Shown here piece after piece: positions 1 through 5,224 of a stretch of DNA of 5,376 nt. The translations under genes were made by a program, and so were the position numbers. Source of the DNA: Saprospiraceae bacterium (lineage in GTDB: Bacteria; Bacteroidota; Bacteroidia; Chitinophagales; Saprospiraceae); NCBI GenBank assembly GCA_023299965.1, contig JALZVN010000395.1, forward strand, positions 1 through 5,376, given 5' to 3'. The notes under the pieces are model-generated. The model saw only the letters and a program-made list of their open reading frames with translations, ran no database searches and had not been told where the DNA came from. Position 1 is the first letter of the stretch; each line of letters opens with the position of its first letter.

Positions 1-109
1 GCATATATTTTGATGTAACCGCTCTGCGGTAGGCAAGACTCTTCGCCTGTCTGGTCGACATAGGCAGGTTAGAAATGCTCCTAATAGCTAAGGCTATTAT
101 ATAGGGATC
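1..109. other. Non-coding flank with small inverted repeats
   Basis: No reading frame enters convincingly from the left edge: all three forward frames meet a stop within about 33 bases, and no recognisable protein is read on either strand. What can be seen is a series of short hairpins: ACCGC/GCGGT at 18-22 and 26-30 with a 3-base loop, a GCCT/AGGC pair (45-48 and 62-65) around a GTCGAC palindrome at 54-59, and TAATAGC/GCTATTA at 82-88 and 93-99 with a 4-base loop. The stretch may belong to the same repeat-rich intergenic unit as the tandem repeat that follows. No function can be assigned. Confidence 0.4.
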
Positions 110-248
110 TTACATGCTGTGTCCAATTTTCGACAGTTTCTCTTCCTATATTGATCCGCCAGATCAATATTGCTGGGCAGTGGCGGTCACCTCGACCTTG
201 ATTAGTTCTATCTAAAATCTTGCACACCATTTTATACTACAAATGGTA
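110..248. repeat. Tandem repeat, copy 1 (139 bp)
   Basis: First of two directly adjacent copies. It begins TTACATGCT and ends AAATGGTA. Bases 122-193 are identical to 261-332 in the second copy (72 bp without a mismatch), while the outer parts have diverged. Inside the core is a perfect hairpin, ATATTGATC (148-156) and GATCAATAT (162-170), around the 5-base loop CGCCA. Ten bases further on, TGGCGG (181-186) is the complement of CCGCCA (156-161). A second, 7-bp hairpin, ACCATTT/AAATGGT, lies at 226-232 and 241-247. No gene is seen in it. It could be a non-autonomous repeat family, a structured RNA, or a regulatory element; the sequence alone does not decide. Confidence 0.85.
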
Positions 249-390
249 TTACATGCTATCTCCAATTTTCGACAGTTTCTCTTCCTATATTGATCCGCCA
301 GATCAATATTGCTGGGCAGTGGCGGTCACCTCAGGTTTCATCATTGCTATCTGAAATCTCATACCCCACCATTTTAAACTACAAATGGTA
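249..390. repeat. Tandem repeat, copy 2 (142 bp)
   Basis: Second copy of the repeat, starting again with TTACATGCT and ending AAATGGTA, three bases longer than copy 1 because of an insertion in the variable part. The core hairpin is at 287-295 and 301-309, the complementary TGGCGG at 320-325, and the ACCATTT/AAATGGT hairpin at 368-374 and 383-389. The latter hairpin is kept even though the bases around it differ from copy 1. After the copy, TAATACAGCT resembles the unit start TTACATGCT, so a third unit may once have begun here. A TTG-initiated frame across this copy is not a credible gene. Confidence 0.85.
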
Positions 391-422
391 TAATACAGCT
401 TGCTGCAATAGGGCTCAAAACA

Positions 423-457
423 AAAAAAGCGAACCATTTTACATGATTCGCTTTTTT
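423..457 (-). terminator. Rho-independent terminator of the exb operon
   Basis: An 11-bp perfect stem, AAAAAAGCGAA (423-433) and TTCGCTTTTTT (447-457), is extended inside by a further CAT/ATG pairing after one C-A mismatch, leaving a 5-base apical loop. Read on the minus strand it lies 32 bases past the stop codon of the last ExbD gene and runs into a T tract, so it should end the exbB-exbD transcript. The symmetric A and T runs mean that it could also stop any transcript coming from the repeat region on the + strand. Confidence 0.85.
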
Positions 458-489
458 ATATTCAAAAGGTAAACAGATTACTATTCCAA

Positions 490-957
490 TTAATTTGCTC
501 TTGGTCTAGTAGAATAGTTTATCTTTAATTGATTCGCTTTTCTAAGTGCGGTCTTGACATCCTGTACTATTCCCATAGTTACTTCACCATCGACTCTTAG
601 TGAAGAAGTTATTTTAGCACGTTGATTCTCTGGCACTTTAATTTTGTGCTTCTCCAAGAAAATCGGAATATCATCCTCATCACTTATTTTATCATTCAGT
701 TGTATACGAGGAGAAGTACCATAGATATCTCTAAACTGTTCTTTAGGCTTACCAATATATATTTGGTTTACTAAAGACTTCTTCTCGAGTTTTGTCAATT
801 CAGTAGCTACAGGTACGATCACATCCACCAGTCTATCAGAAGAACGCATTACTGTTACAACCATAAAGAAGAACAGTAACATGAAGATGATATCCGGTAA
901 AGACGCAGTTGATATAGCTGGTGAGGCTTTCCCTCTTTTTTTAGTAAATTTTGACAT
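490..957 (-). CDS. exbD: ExbD/TolR-family biopolymer transport protein (second copy, ExbD2)
   Basis: A 155-residue single-pass inner-membrane protein, close to the usual ExbD length. It has a short basic cytoplasmic N-terminus, one transmembrane helix at about residues 22-38, and a periplasmic domain. The motif SLPDIIFMLLFFFMV carries Asp22, the equivalent of the membrane-embedded Asp that relays protons in ExbD and TolR. The C-terminal part from about residue 118 (SLRVDGEVTMGIVQDVKTAL) is the typical ExbD/TolR periplasmic fold. In the family, ExbD works with a pentamer of ExbB to turn the proton gradient into movement of TonB. It is the last gene of the operon, 32 bases after exbD1 and followed by a terminator. 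The N-terminus and the insertion at about residues 60-110 differ strongly from exbD1, so the pair is not a recent duplication. The family is secure; whether it serves TonB-type uptake or a Tol-like function is open. Confidence 0.9.
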   Translation of the reverse strand: MSKFTKKRGKASPAISTASLPDIIFMLLFFFMVVTVMRSSDRLVDVIVPVATELTKLEKKSLVNQIYIGKPKEQFRDIYGTSPRIQLNDKISDEDDIPIFLEKHKIKVPENQRAKITSSLRVDGEVTMGIVQDVKTALRKANQLKINYSTRPRAN

Positions 958-989
958 CTCTAAGGTTTTTTAACATTCACAAATTCTCA

Positions 990-1553
990 CTACTCCTCTC
1001 CAAAATTAGTAGGCTCAGCTTCAGACAATACGAAAGGTATTTCTGCTCTGATTTGTCGTCTTATTTCTAGTGGTAACTCACCATTAAATACAGCATCTGA
1101 ATAACCAGGTAGCTTATTTAATTTAGCTGTCCAAAGTTCATTATACGCAGCTTTCAATTCATTATAGACTTGAATGTAGGTTTCATAAGAAGTCCCTCTA
1201 TCATTTTTCAATGAGATGATGGCTTTAGTTGGCTTTTCTGCCAAGTCTTCTCTTTGCTCTGGATTCGCGATGAATTCTTTTGTACGTTCTCTTAAGTCTT
1301 CTACTTCAGCCAGTTCTCCTCTTACAAGAAGCTGATCATCAGCATTAACCAATACAGAGAAAACATTTCGCTTATTCAATTTTGTAGGATCAACCTCTTC
1401 ATTAGACCATGGTGGTAATTTCACCGTGATTCCTTTGTCGATATCGATCGTTGTCGTTACCAAGAAGAAGATGAGAAGCAAGAAAGCGATATCCGCCATA
1501 GATCCTGCATTCACTTCGTTACTTACTCTATTATTCTTTTTTCTTTTTAACAT
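990..1553 (-). CDS. exbD: ExbD/TolR-family biopolymer transport protein (first copy, ExbD1)
   Basis: A 187-residue ExbD homologue, about 45 residues longer than the enterobacterial protein. Residues 1-17 are basic and cytoplasmic. Residues 18-36 (GSMADIAFLLLIFFLVTTT) form the single membrane helix with the conserved proton-relay Asp at position 21. The rest is periplasmic, with the family-typical segment AIISLKNDRGTSYETYIQVY at about 111-130. After it comes an extra acidic tail of about 45 residues rich in Glu (to FGEE), which the second ExbD lacks. The ATG start is 12 bases after the stop of the preceding membrane-protein gene and puts the helix where the family expects it. Two unlike ExbD proteins behind one ExbB suggest a mixed ExbD pair in the motor, which is an inference. 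Confidence 0.9.
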   Translation of the reverse strand: MLKRKKNNRVSNEVNAGSMADIAFLLLIFFLVTTTIDIDKGITVKLPPWSNEEVDPTKLNKRNVFSVLVNADDQLLVRGELAEVEDLRERTKEFIANPEQREDLAEKPTKAIISLKNDRGTSYETYIQVYNELKAAYNELWTAKLNKLPGYSDAVFNGELPLEIRRQIRAEIPFVLSEAEPTNFGEE

Positions 1554-1565
1554 AGAGTTTAGGTT

Positions 1566-2054
1566 TTACTTGAACAAGTTGTATACTTCAAAAAGAATCA
1601 TAGAACCTACAGCCACTACAGCCATTCCGATGGTTCCTTTTATAGCAGCTGAAATACTTTTACTAAGCCCTTCATCAATATCGAATTCCTGCATTGTTTC
1701 AACAATCTTTCCTACTGACTCATGGTCAGAAGTTGACTTTAAAACGAAAAATGCAACAATCAATACGCCAAATCCAATGATAAATTTCAATGAAGACTTG
1801 AAGTTCGTTACAAGGTTTAGTAGACCGAAAATGATAGTAGCGCCTAATGCAAGAACAACAAGCAATACTGTAATATTCATTCCTGTATTCAGGATACCTG
1901 TATTCGCAATTTCTGGGGCCATTTTAGCCGCTTCAGGGCTATCTAGCATAGTTTTATTTGCACTCCCCAAGATGGATCCTACTACAATAAGAGTAGAAAT
2001 AGCACCCAAAAGAAAGGCAAACAACTGGCCATTTTTTGTTAGAAAATTATACAT
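1566..2054 (-). CDS. Uncharacterised four-helix membrane protein in the exb operon
   Basis: A 162-residue protein that I do not recognise as a named family. It shows four hydrophobic segments, at about residues 10-30, 60-82, 89-106 and 137-158. Between the first two is a Pro/Ala-rich polar stretch (about 38-55), and between the last two an acidic loop (about 108-133, including MQEFDIDEGL). The N-terminus has no cleavable signal, since the first helix begins almost at once after Lys7. It starts 19 bases after the exbB stop and ends 12 bases before exbD1, so it is surely co-transcribed with the motor genes. A small membrane protein in this position is, to my recollection, common in Bacteroidota exb operons. 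That makes an accessory subunit or assembly factor of the ExbB/ExbD complex likely, but no catalytic or binding motif is visible. An opposing + strand open frame across it is a shadow. Confidence 0.8.
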   Translation of the reverse strand: MYNFLTKNGQLFAFLLGAISTLIVVGSILGSANKTMLDSPEAAKMAPEIANTGILNTGMNITVLLVVLALGATIIFGLLNLVTNFKSSLKFIIGFGVLIVAFFVLKSTSDHESVGKIVETMQEFDIDEGLSKSISAAIKGTIGMAVVAVGSMILFEVYNLFK

Positions 2055-2073
2055 ATAATTATGAGTGCTTAGA

Positions 2074-2805
2074 TTATTTAAAAATGTTGTTTCTGTCCAT
2101 TACATCTACAAGAGCGATAGAAGCATCTTCCATATTAAGAACGATACCGTCAATCTTGTTTACGATATAATTGTAGAATACCTGTAGGATAATCGCCACA
2201 ATAAGACCGAATACTGTAGTCAATAAGGCTACCTTAATACCACCGGCAACAATCTGAGGACTGATATCCCCTTTCGCCTGAATCTCATCAAAGGCTCCAA
2301 TCATCCCGATTACCGTTCCCATAAATCCAAGCATGGGAGCAATAGCGATAAAAAGTGAAATCCAAACTAGACCTTTTTCTAAAAGTCCCATCTGAACAGA
2401 ACCATAAGAAACAATTGCTTTTTCAACAGCAACTGGACCTTTACCTGCGTTTCGCAAGCCTTCATAAAGAATACTAGCAGTAGGACCTGAAGTCGCTTTG
2501 CAAGTTTCCATTGCACCATTTATATCACCAGACTTAAGACTTTCGTCTATTTTTCCAATTAGTTTATCAGTATTTGTAGTTGCTATATTTAAAGTGATTA
2601 TTCTTTCAATACAGAAAGCAAGACCTAAAATAAGGCATACAAGTACGAAGGTCATGAAAGACCATCCCCCTTCGATGAATTTTTCTTTCAAGGCTTGGAA
2701 GCCCGTAGAATCACCCACAACCTCTTGAGCAAGAAGGGTATTAAAGTCGGCGGATAACAAAATCACACCTAAAATCAGTAAAGAAAAGAATAACAATTTT
2801 CGCAT
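2074..2805 (-). CDS. exbB: ExbB/TolQ/MotA-family proton channel protein
   Basis: A 243-residue inner-membrane subunit of an ExbB-ExbD motor. An N-terminal signal-like segment (residues 1-26, ending LLA before QE) is followed by three transmembrane helices at about 49-68, 145-172 and 187-212, with a large cytoplasmic loop between the first two. The family signature APMLGFMGTVIGMIGAF spans residues 156-172. Thr164, and Thr197 in ALLTTVFGLIVAI, match the channel-lining threonines of ExbB and TolQ. In the third helix the proline usual in enterobacterial ExbB is replaced: the sequence reads AIILQVFYN, with Ile at about 206. The cytoplasmic end (MEDASIALVDVM) is typical of Bacteroidota versions. 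It is the first gene of a four-gene operon running leftwards to the terminator at 457-423. In this family ExbB pentamers conduct protons with ExbD and drive TonB, but no tonB lies in the window. TolQ is an alternative name. Confidence 0.92.
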   Translation of the reverse strand: MRKLLFFSLLILGVILLSADFNTLLAQEVVGDSTGFQALKEKFIEGGWSFMTFVLVCLILGLAFCIERIITLNIATTNTDKLIGKIDESLKSGDINGAMETCKATSGPTASILYEGLRNAGKGPVAVEKAIVSYGSVQMGLLEKGLVWISLFIAIAPMLGFMGTVIGMIGAFDEIQAKGDISPQIVAGGIKVALLTTVFGLIVAIILQVFYNYIVNKIDGIVLNMEDASIALVDVMDRNNIFK

Positions 2806-2854
2806 AGTCGATTAGTTTTTTACGAATTGGTTTAAATAAAGCATTAATATCGTT

Positions 2855-2886
2855 AAAAAATATAAATATGATAAGCATAGCCCAAA
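2855..2886 (-). promoter_or_regulatory. Possible promoter of the exb operon
   Basis: On the minus strand TTTG (2886-2883) is followed after 20 bases by TATTTTTT (2862-2855). This is close to the Bacteroidota pattern of TTTG at -33 and TAnnTTTG at -7. The predicted start of transcription would leave a leader of roughly 40 bases before the exbB ATG at 2805. The region is very AT-rich, so a chance match is quite possible. No Fur-like operator was recognised. Confidence 0.3.
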
Positions 2887-2915
2887 ATAATTTCCTTATT
2901 TAAATAGTACTTGAC

Positions 2916-3026
2916 ATGGCAAGTATCTTTAAATCTGGAGGTGGAACCGAGCTTATTAGTATTTATTTTAACATTCATGGTAATGAGCAGTTAAAAAAAA
3001 TCACTCATCAAATTTCTAGTTATTAA
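2916..3026 (+). CDS. Doubtful 36-residue small protein
   Basis: An ATG-started frame on the + strand, between exbB and the tRNA, that encodes 36 residues beginning MASIFKSGGGTELISIYF and ending HQISSY before a TAA stop. It is noted because the amino-acid mix looks protein-like, the third codon positions are mostly A or T as in the neighbouring genes, and the one GC-richer patch of this spacer (2937-2953) falls on GGGTE codons. Against it: there is no visible ribosome binding site, the size is tiny, I know no homologue, and both neighbours lie on the other strand. An in-frame stop at 2901-2903 rules out a longer N-terminus close by. It may be a real small protein, a decayed gene piece, or chance. 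Confidence 0.22.
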   Translation: MASIFKSGGGTELISIYFNIHGNEQLKKITHQISSY

Positions 3027-3080
3027 AACTAGATGTATGGAAACAAAACTTAAAAATTTCTGTCTTCTAAGCCAAAGAAG
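3015..3080 (-). other. Weak hairpins downstream of tRNA-Ser
   Basis: Past the tRNA 3' end on the minus strand is a 5-bp hairpin CTTCT/AGAAG (3080-3076 and 3068-3064, 7-base loop), with a T run a few bases later. Further on is a 7-bp hairpin TCTAGTT/AACTAGA (3033-3027 and 3021-3015, 5-base loop), and 14 bases after that a run of eight T. Neither has the stem and immediate T tract of a classical terminator, but one of them may end or trim the tRNA transcript before exbB. The second overlaps the end of the doubtful small frame on the other strand. Confidence 0.25.
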
Positions 3081-3093
3081 TTCAAGAACATTG

Positions 3094-3182
3094 CGGAGAG
3101 AGAGGGATTCGAACCCTCGAAACCCTTTAACAGGTTTATACGCTTTCCAAGCGCACCTCTTCAGCCACTCGAGCACCCCTCC
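3094..3182 (-). tRNA. tRNA-Ser (anticodon GGA)
   Basis: An 89-base gene that folds as a type II tRNA. The acceptor stem GGAGGGG pairs with TCTCTCC, with two G-U pairs. The D arm is CTC/GAG around GAGTGGCTGAA. The anticodon stem is TGCGC/GCGTA with loop TTGGAAA, anticodon GGA at 3148-3146. A long variable arm (AAACC/GGTTT, within 3138-3119) is the serine hallmark, and the T arm is GAGGG-TTCGAAT-CCCTC. The discriminator base is G, as usual for serine. The bases after it read CAA, so the CCA end is not encoded and must be added by tRNA nucleotidyltransferase. It should read UCC and UCU codons. A frame translated across it is spurious. Confidence 0.97.
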
Positions 3183-3227
3183 TAACAGAATTCTAATATC
3201 GCTTCTTGTGTAATAATACACTACCCA

Positions 3228-3258
3228 CAAATATTATAAATAGATGACAATATTCAAA
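3228..3258 (-). promoter_or_regulatory. Possible promoter of tRNA-Ser
   Basis: On the minus strand TTTG (3258-3255) is followed after 18 bases by TAATATTTG (3236-3228), one base longer than the Bacteroidota -7 pattern TAnnTTTG. It is placed about 45 bases before the mature 5' end of the tRNA, within the spacer after tatD, which would give a short leader for RNase P to remove. The match is good but the context is AT-rich. Read-through from tatD is the alternative, as no terminator is visible between the two. Confidence 0.38.
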
Positions 3259-3286
3259 ATTTTTGCTTGTTTCATTAGTGTTATAC

Positions 3287-4060
3287 CTACTTTTCATCCA
3301 TTTGAAAAATACGCATGGCATTAATACTTGTAATTTTCGCTATTTCAGCGAGCGGAACCTCTTTTACCTCAGCTAGTTTTTCCGCCACTAGCTTTATGTA
3401 AGCACTCTCGTTTCGTTTTCCTCGGTATGGCATAGGGGCTAAATATGGAGAATCGGTCTCTAATACTATGTTATCAAGCGAAATTTCTTTCAAAGTCTCA
3501 TCCAGTCCCGCTTTTTTGAACGTTAGTACTCCTCCTATGCCTAAGAGAAAGCCTAATTCAATAATCTGCTGTGCCTCTGATACTGATCCTCCAAAACAGT
3601 GAAATATTCCTCTCAATTTTTCATCCTTACACTCTCTTAGTATGCGCAGTACTTCTGGGGTAGCATCTCTACAATGTATTACGATAGGCACATCTGCCTC
3701 CTTCGCCCAAGTTATCTGCTGCTTAAATGCCATTTCTTGCTGAGCAAAAAACTTCTTCTCCCAGTATAAGTCTATTCCAATCTCCCCTATCGCTACGAAT
3801 GATCTTTTATCCAAATTATTCTTAACGATCGCCAATTCCTCTTCAACATTTTCATTCACTGAGCAAGGGTGTAACCCCATCATAGCATGACATCGATTTG
3901 GATACTGCTCCTCTAAGCTAAGCATCGACTCAATAGAATTCTGGTCAATATTTGGCAAAAAGAAGGTTTCAACACCCGCTTCTACTGCTCGTTCTATCGT
4001 TTCTGTTCTATCTTCATCAAATTGCTTTGTGTATAAATGTGTATGTGTATCGATAAACAT
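3287..4060 (-). CDS. tatD: TatD-family metal-dependent hydrolase (DNase)
   Basis: Read from the ATG at 4060 this is a 257-residue TatD-type TIM-barrel hydrolase of full family length. All expected metal ligands are seen: the HxH pair in FIDTHTHLY (His6, His8), Glu93 in AIGEIGIDLYW, His129 in IVIHCRDA, His154 in GIFHCFGG, and Asp203 in VLETDSPYLAP. The family comprises metal-dependent 3'-5' exonucleases acting on DNA or RNA, with proposed roles in repair and nucleic-acid turnover; D-aminoacyl-tRNA deacylase activity has also been reported in the family. The frame stays open upstream to an ATG at 4114. The extra 18 residues do not resemble the family, which starts at M-F-I-D, and a promoter candidate lies between the two starts, so 4060 is preferred. 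It is divergent from rnhA and lies upstream of tRNA-Ser on the same strand. Confidence 0.93.
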   Translation of the reverse strand: MFIDTHTHLYTKQFDEDRTETIERAVEAGVETFFLPNIDQNSIESMLSLEEQYPNRCHAMMGLHPCSVNENVEEELAIVKNNLDKRSFVAIGEIGIDLYWEKKFFAQQEMAFKQQITWAKEADVPIVIHCRDATPEVLRILRECKDEKLRGIFHCFGGSVSEAQQIIELGFLLGIGGVLTFKKAGLDETLKEISLDNIVLETDSPYLAPMPYRGKRNESAYIKLVAEKLAEVKEVPLAEIAKITSINAMRIFQMDEK

Positions 4061-4084
4061 GTCTTTCTTACTTTTAGAGATGCA

Positions 4085-4117
4085 ATAAAATAGATATTGG
4101 ATGTATTTGTGCACAAA
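4085..4117 (-). promoter_or_regulatory. Possible tatD promoter
   Basis: On the minus strand TTTG (4117-4114) is followed after 21 bases by TATTTTAT (4092-4085), similar to the Bacteroidota -33 and -7 boxes. Transcription would begin about 18 bases before the ATG at 4060, which agrees with the chosen start. The TTTG is the right half of a perfect palindrome, TTTGTGCACAAA (4106-4117), whose other half could serve rnhA. Confidence 0.3.
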
Positions 4118-4137
4118 AATCGAATAATTTATTTTTA
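4106..4137 (+). promoter_or_regulatory. Possible rnhA-ruvX-def promoter
   Basis: On the + strand TTTG (4106-4109) is followed after 20 bases by TATTTTTA (4130-4137), a fair match to the Bacteroidota pattern. This leaves a leader of roughly 15 bases before the rnhA ATG at 4159. The TTTG is the left half of the 12-bp palindrome shared with the oppositely directed tatD promoter candidate. The AT-rich context makes the -7 match weak evidence. Confidence 0.3.
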
Positions 4138-4158
4138 ATTGCCTATATTTTCGAGCTT

Positions 4159-4788
4159 ATGGCTAACAAAAAGAAGTTTTATGTGGTTTGGCAAGGAAAC
4201 GAGCCGGGTATTTACAAAACCTGGTCAGAGTGTCTATTGCAAGTAAAGGGATATCCTGCTGCAAAGTATAAATCTTTCCCTACTCTTGAAGCAGCAAAAT
4301 CAGCCTATAATGGAAGCTATGTAGATTATATGTCTTCGGGTACTGCATCTAAGAAGCCTATAATTTCTGAGGAAGCGCGAGCAGCCATAGACTTCGACAC
4401 CATCAGCGTTGATGCTGCATGTAGTGGCAATCCAGGTCCTATGGAGTATAGAGGAGTAGAGACGGAATCACATCTTCAACTGTTCATTCAAAAATTTCCA
4501 ATAGGCACCAATAACATTGGGGAATTTTTAGCTATTGTGCATGGTTTAGCCTATCTCCAGAAGCTCAACAGTAAGCAACCCATATATTCTGATTCTAAGC
4601 ACGCCATCAAGTGGGTACACAATAAAAGGTGTAATACAAAGCTTGTAAGAAATGCAAAGACTCAAAAAGTATATGAGGTCATTGCAAGAGCAGAGACTTG
4701 GCTGAGAAATAACAAATTTGATAATCCATTGTTAAAGTGGGAAACCAAAGCATGGGGCGAGATTCCAGCAGACTTTGGTCGAAAATAA
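4159..4788 (+). CDS. rnhA: Ribonuclease HI with N-terminal hybrid-binding domain
   Basis: A 209-residue RNase H that cleaves the RNA strand of RNA:DNA hybrids (primers, R-loops). Residues 4-52 are the caulimovirus viroplasmin-like hybrid-binding domain (KKFYVVWQGNEPGIYKTW, with GYPAAKYKSFPTLEAA). A linker follows at about 53-78, then the catalytic domain from about residue 80. The four acidic catalytic residues can be placed: Asp85 in SVDAACSGNPGP, Glu122 in NNIGEFLAI, Asp145 in IYSDSKHAI, and Asp205 in WGEIPADFGRK. The layout and these motifs match the Bacillus halodurans type of bacterial RNase HI rather than the shorter E. coli enzyme. It appears intact. It starts a + strand group, with ruvX only 9 bases downstream, and is divergent from tatD. 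Confidence 0.94.
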   Translation: MANKKKFYVVWQGNEPGIYKTWSECLLQVKGYPAAKYKSFPTLEAAKSAYNGSYVDYMSSGTASKKPIISEEARAAIDFDTISVDAACSGNPGPMEYRGVETESHLQLFIQKFPIGTNNIGEFLAIVHGLAYLQKLNSKQPIYSDSKHAIKWVHNKRCNTKLVRNAKTQKVYEVIARAETWLRNNKFDNPLLKWETKAWGEIPADFGRK

Positions 4789-4797
4789 TAAGTAATT

Positions 4798-5220
4798 ATG
4801 GGGCGTATCCTGTCCATCGACTATGGTAAAAAAAGAACGGGCATTGCGGTAAGTGATCCATTGCAAATGATAGCCACCGGTCTAGACACTGTGGAAACAG
4901 CTAAGCTCTTCGACTTTTTAGCGACCTACTTTGAGCAAGAAGTAGTGGAAGAGATCGTAGTCGGCGAGCCTTTATTAGAAAATGGGAAGGCTGCACAAAA
5001 CTTGCCTCGTGTACACACATTTATCGCTCAGTTCAAAGCAAAATATCCAAGCATAAAAGTAACTTTGCAAGATGAAAGATATACCTCGCGAGAAGCCAAG
5101 CGTACCATCGTACAAAGTGGTATCAAAAAGAATAAGCGTAGAGATAAATCGCTCGTTGATAAAATAGCCGCTGTAATCATATTACAGCAATACATAGAAA
5201 AAAAACATTATAGTTCTTAA
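4798..5220 (+). CDS. ruvX: Putative pre-16S rRNA nuclease RuvX (YqgF)
   Basis: A 140-residue, full-length YqgF/RuvX protein with an RNase H-like fold. The N-terminal motif RILSIDYGKKRTGIAVSD holds the first catalytic Asp (Asp8). The later conserved parts are VVGEP at 54-58, DERYTSREA at 92-100 with Glu93, and LVDKIAAVIILQQYI at 119-133 with Asp122. In E. coli the protein is implicated in maturing the 5' end of 16S rRNA; older annotation calls it a Holliday junction resolvase because of its fold. VVGEP has Glu where many family members have Leu, probably a lineage variant. It lies 9 bases after rnhA and 4 bases before def, so all three are probably one transcript. Confidence 0.94.
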   Translation: MGRILSIDYGKKRTGIAVSDPLQMIATGLDTVETAKLFDFLATYFEQEVVEEIVVGEPLLENGKAAQNLPRVHTFIAQFKAKYPSIKVTLQDERYTSREAKRTIVQSGIKKNKRRDKSLVDKIAAVIILQQYIEKKHYSS

Positions 5221-5224
5221 TACC

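Noticed and set aside
117..136. Possible insertion-sequence end (TGTCCAATTTTCGACA resembles some terminal repeats)
   Set aside because: No transposase, no matching inverted partner at the other side and no target-site duplication were found.
110..390. Possible CRISPR array
   Set aside because: There are only two units of about 140 bp with no spacer structure and no cas genes nearby.
290..472. 60-codon TTG-started frame on the + strand
   Set aside because: It begins inside the hairpin of repeat copy 2 and ends in the terminator. The equivalent frame gives no matching product from copy 1, and no domain is visible.
1426..2058. Long open frame (210 codons) on the + strand
   Set aside because: It is antisense to the co-linear membrane-protein gene and exbD1, which have clear helices and tight operon spacing. 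Its translation has no recognisable domain, so it is a shadow frame.
2498..2728. 76-codon open frame on the + strand inside exbB
   Set aside because: It lies wholly antisense to the well-supported ExbB coding sequence and shows no domain.
2937..2953. GGAGGTGGAACCGAGC as a second tRNA or tRNA fragment
   Set aside because: No acceptor, T arm or anticodon arm can be folded around it on either strand. It is better explained by codons of the candidate small frame or by chance.
2991..3230. 79-codon frame on the minus strand
   Set aside because: It runs straight through the tRNA-Ser gene; the peptide is a translation of tRNA sequence.
4061..4114. Extended N-terminus of TatD from the upstream ATG
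   Set aside because: The extra 18 residues are not family-like, TatD proteins start at the M-F-I-D segment, and the likely promoter lies within this stretch.
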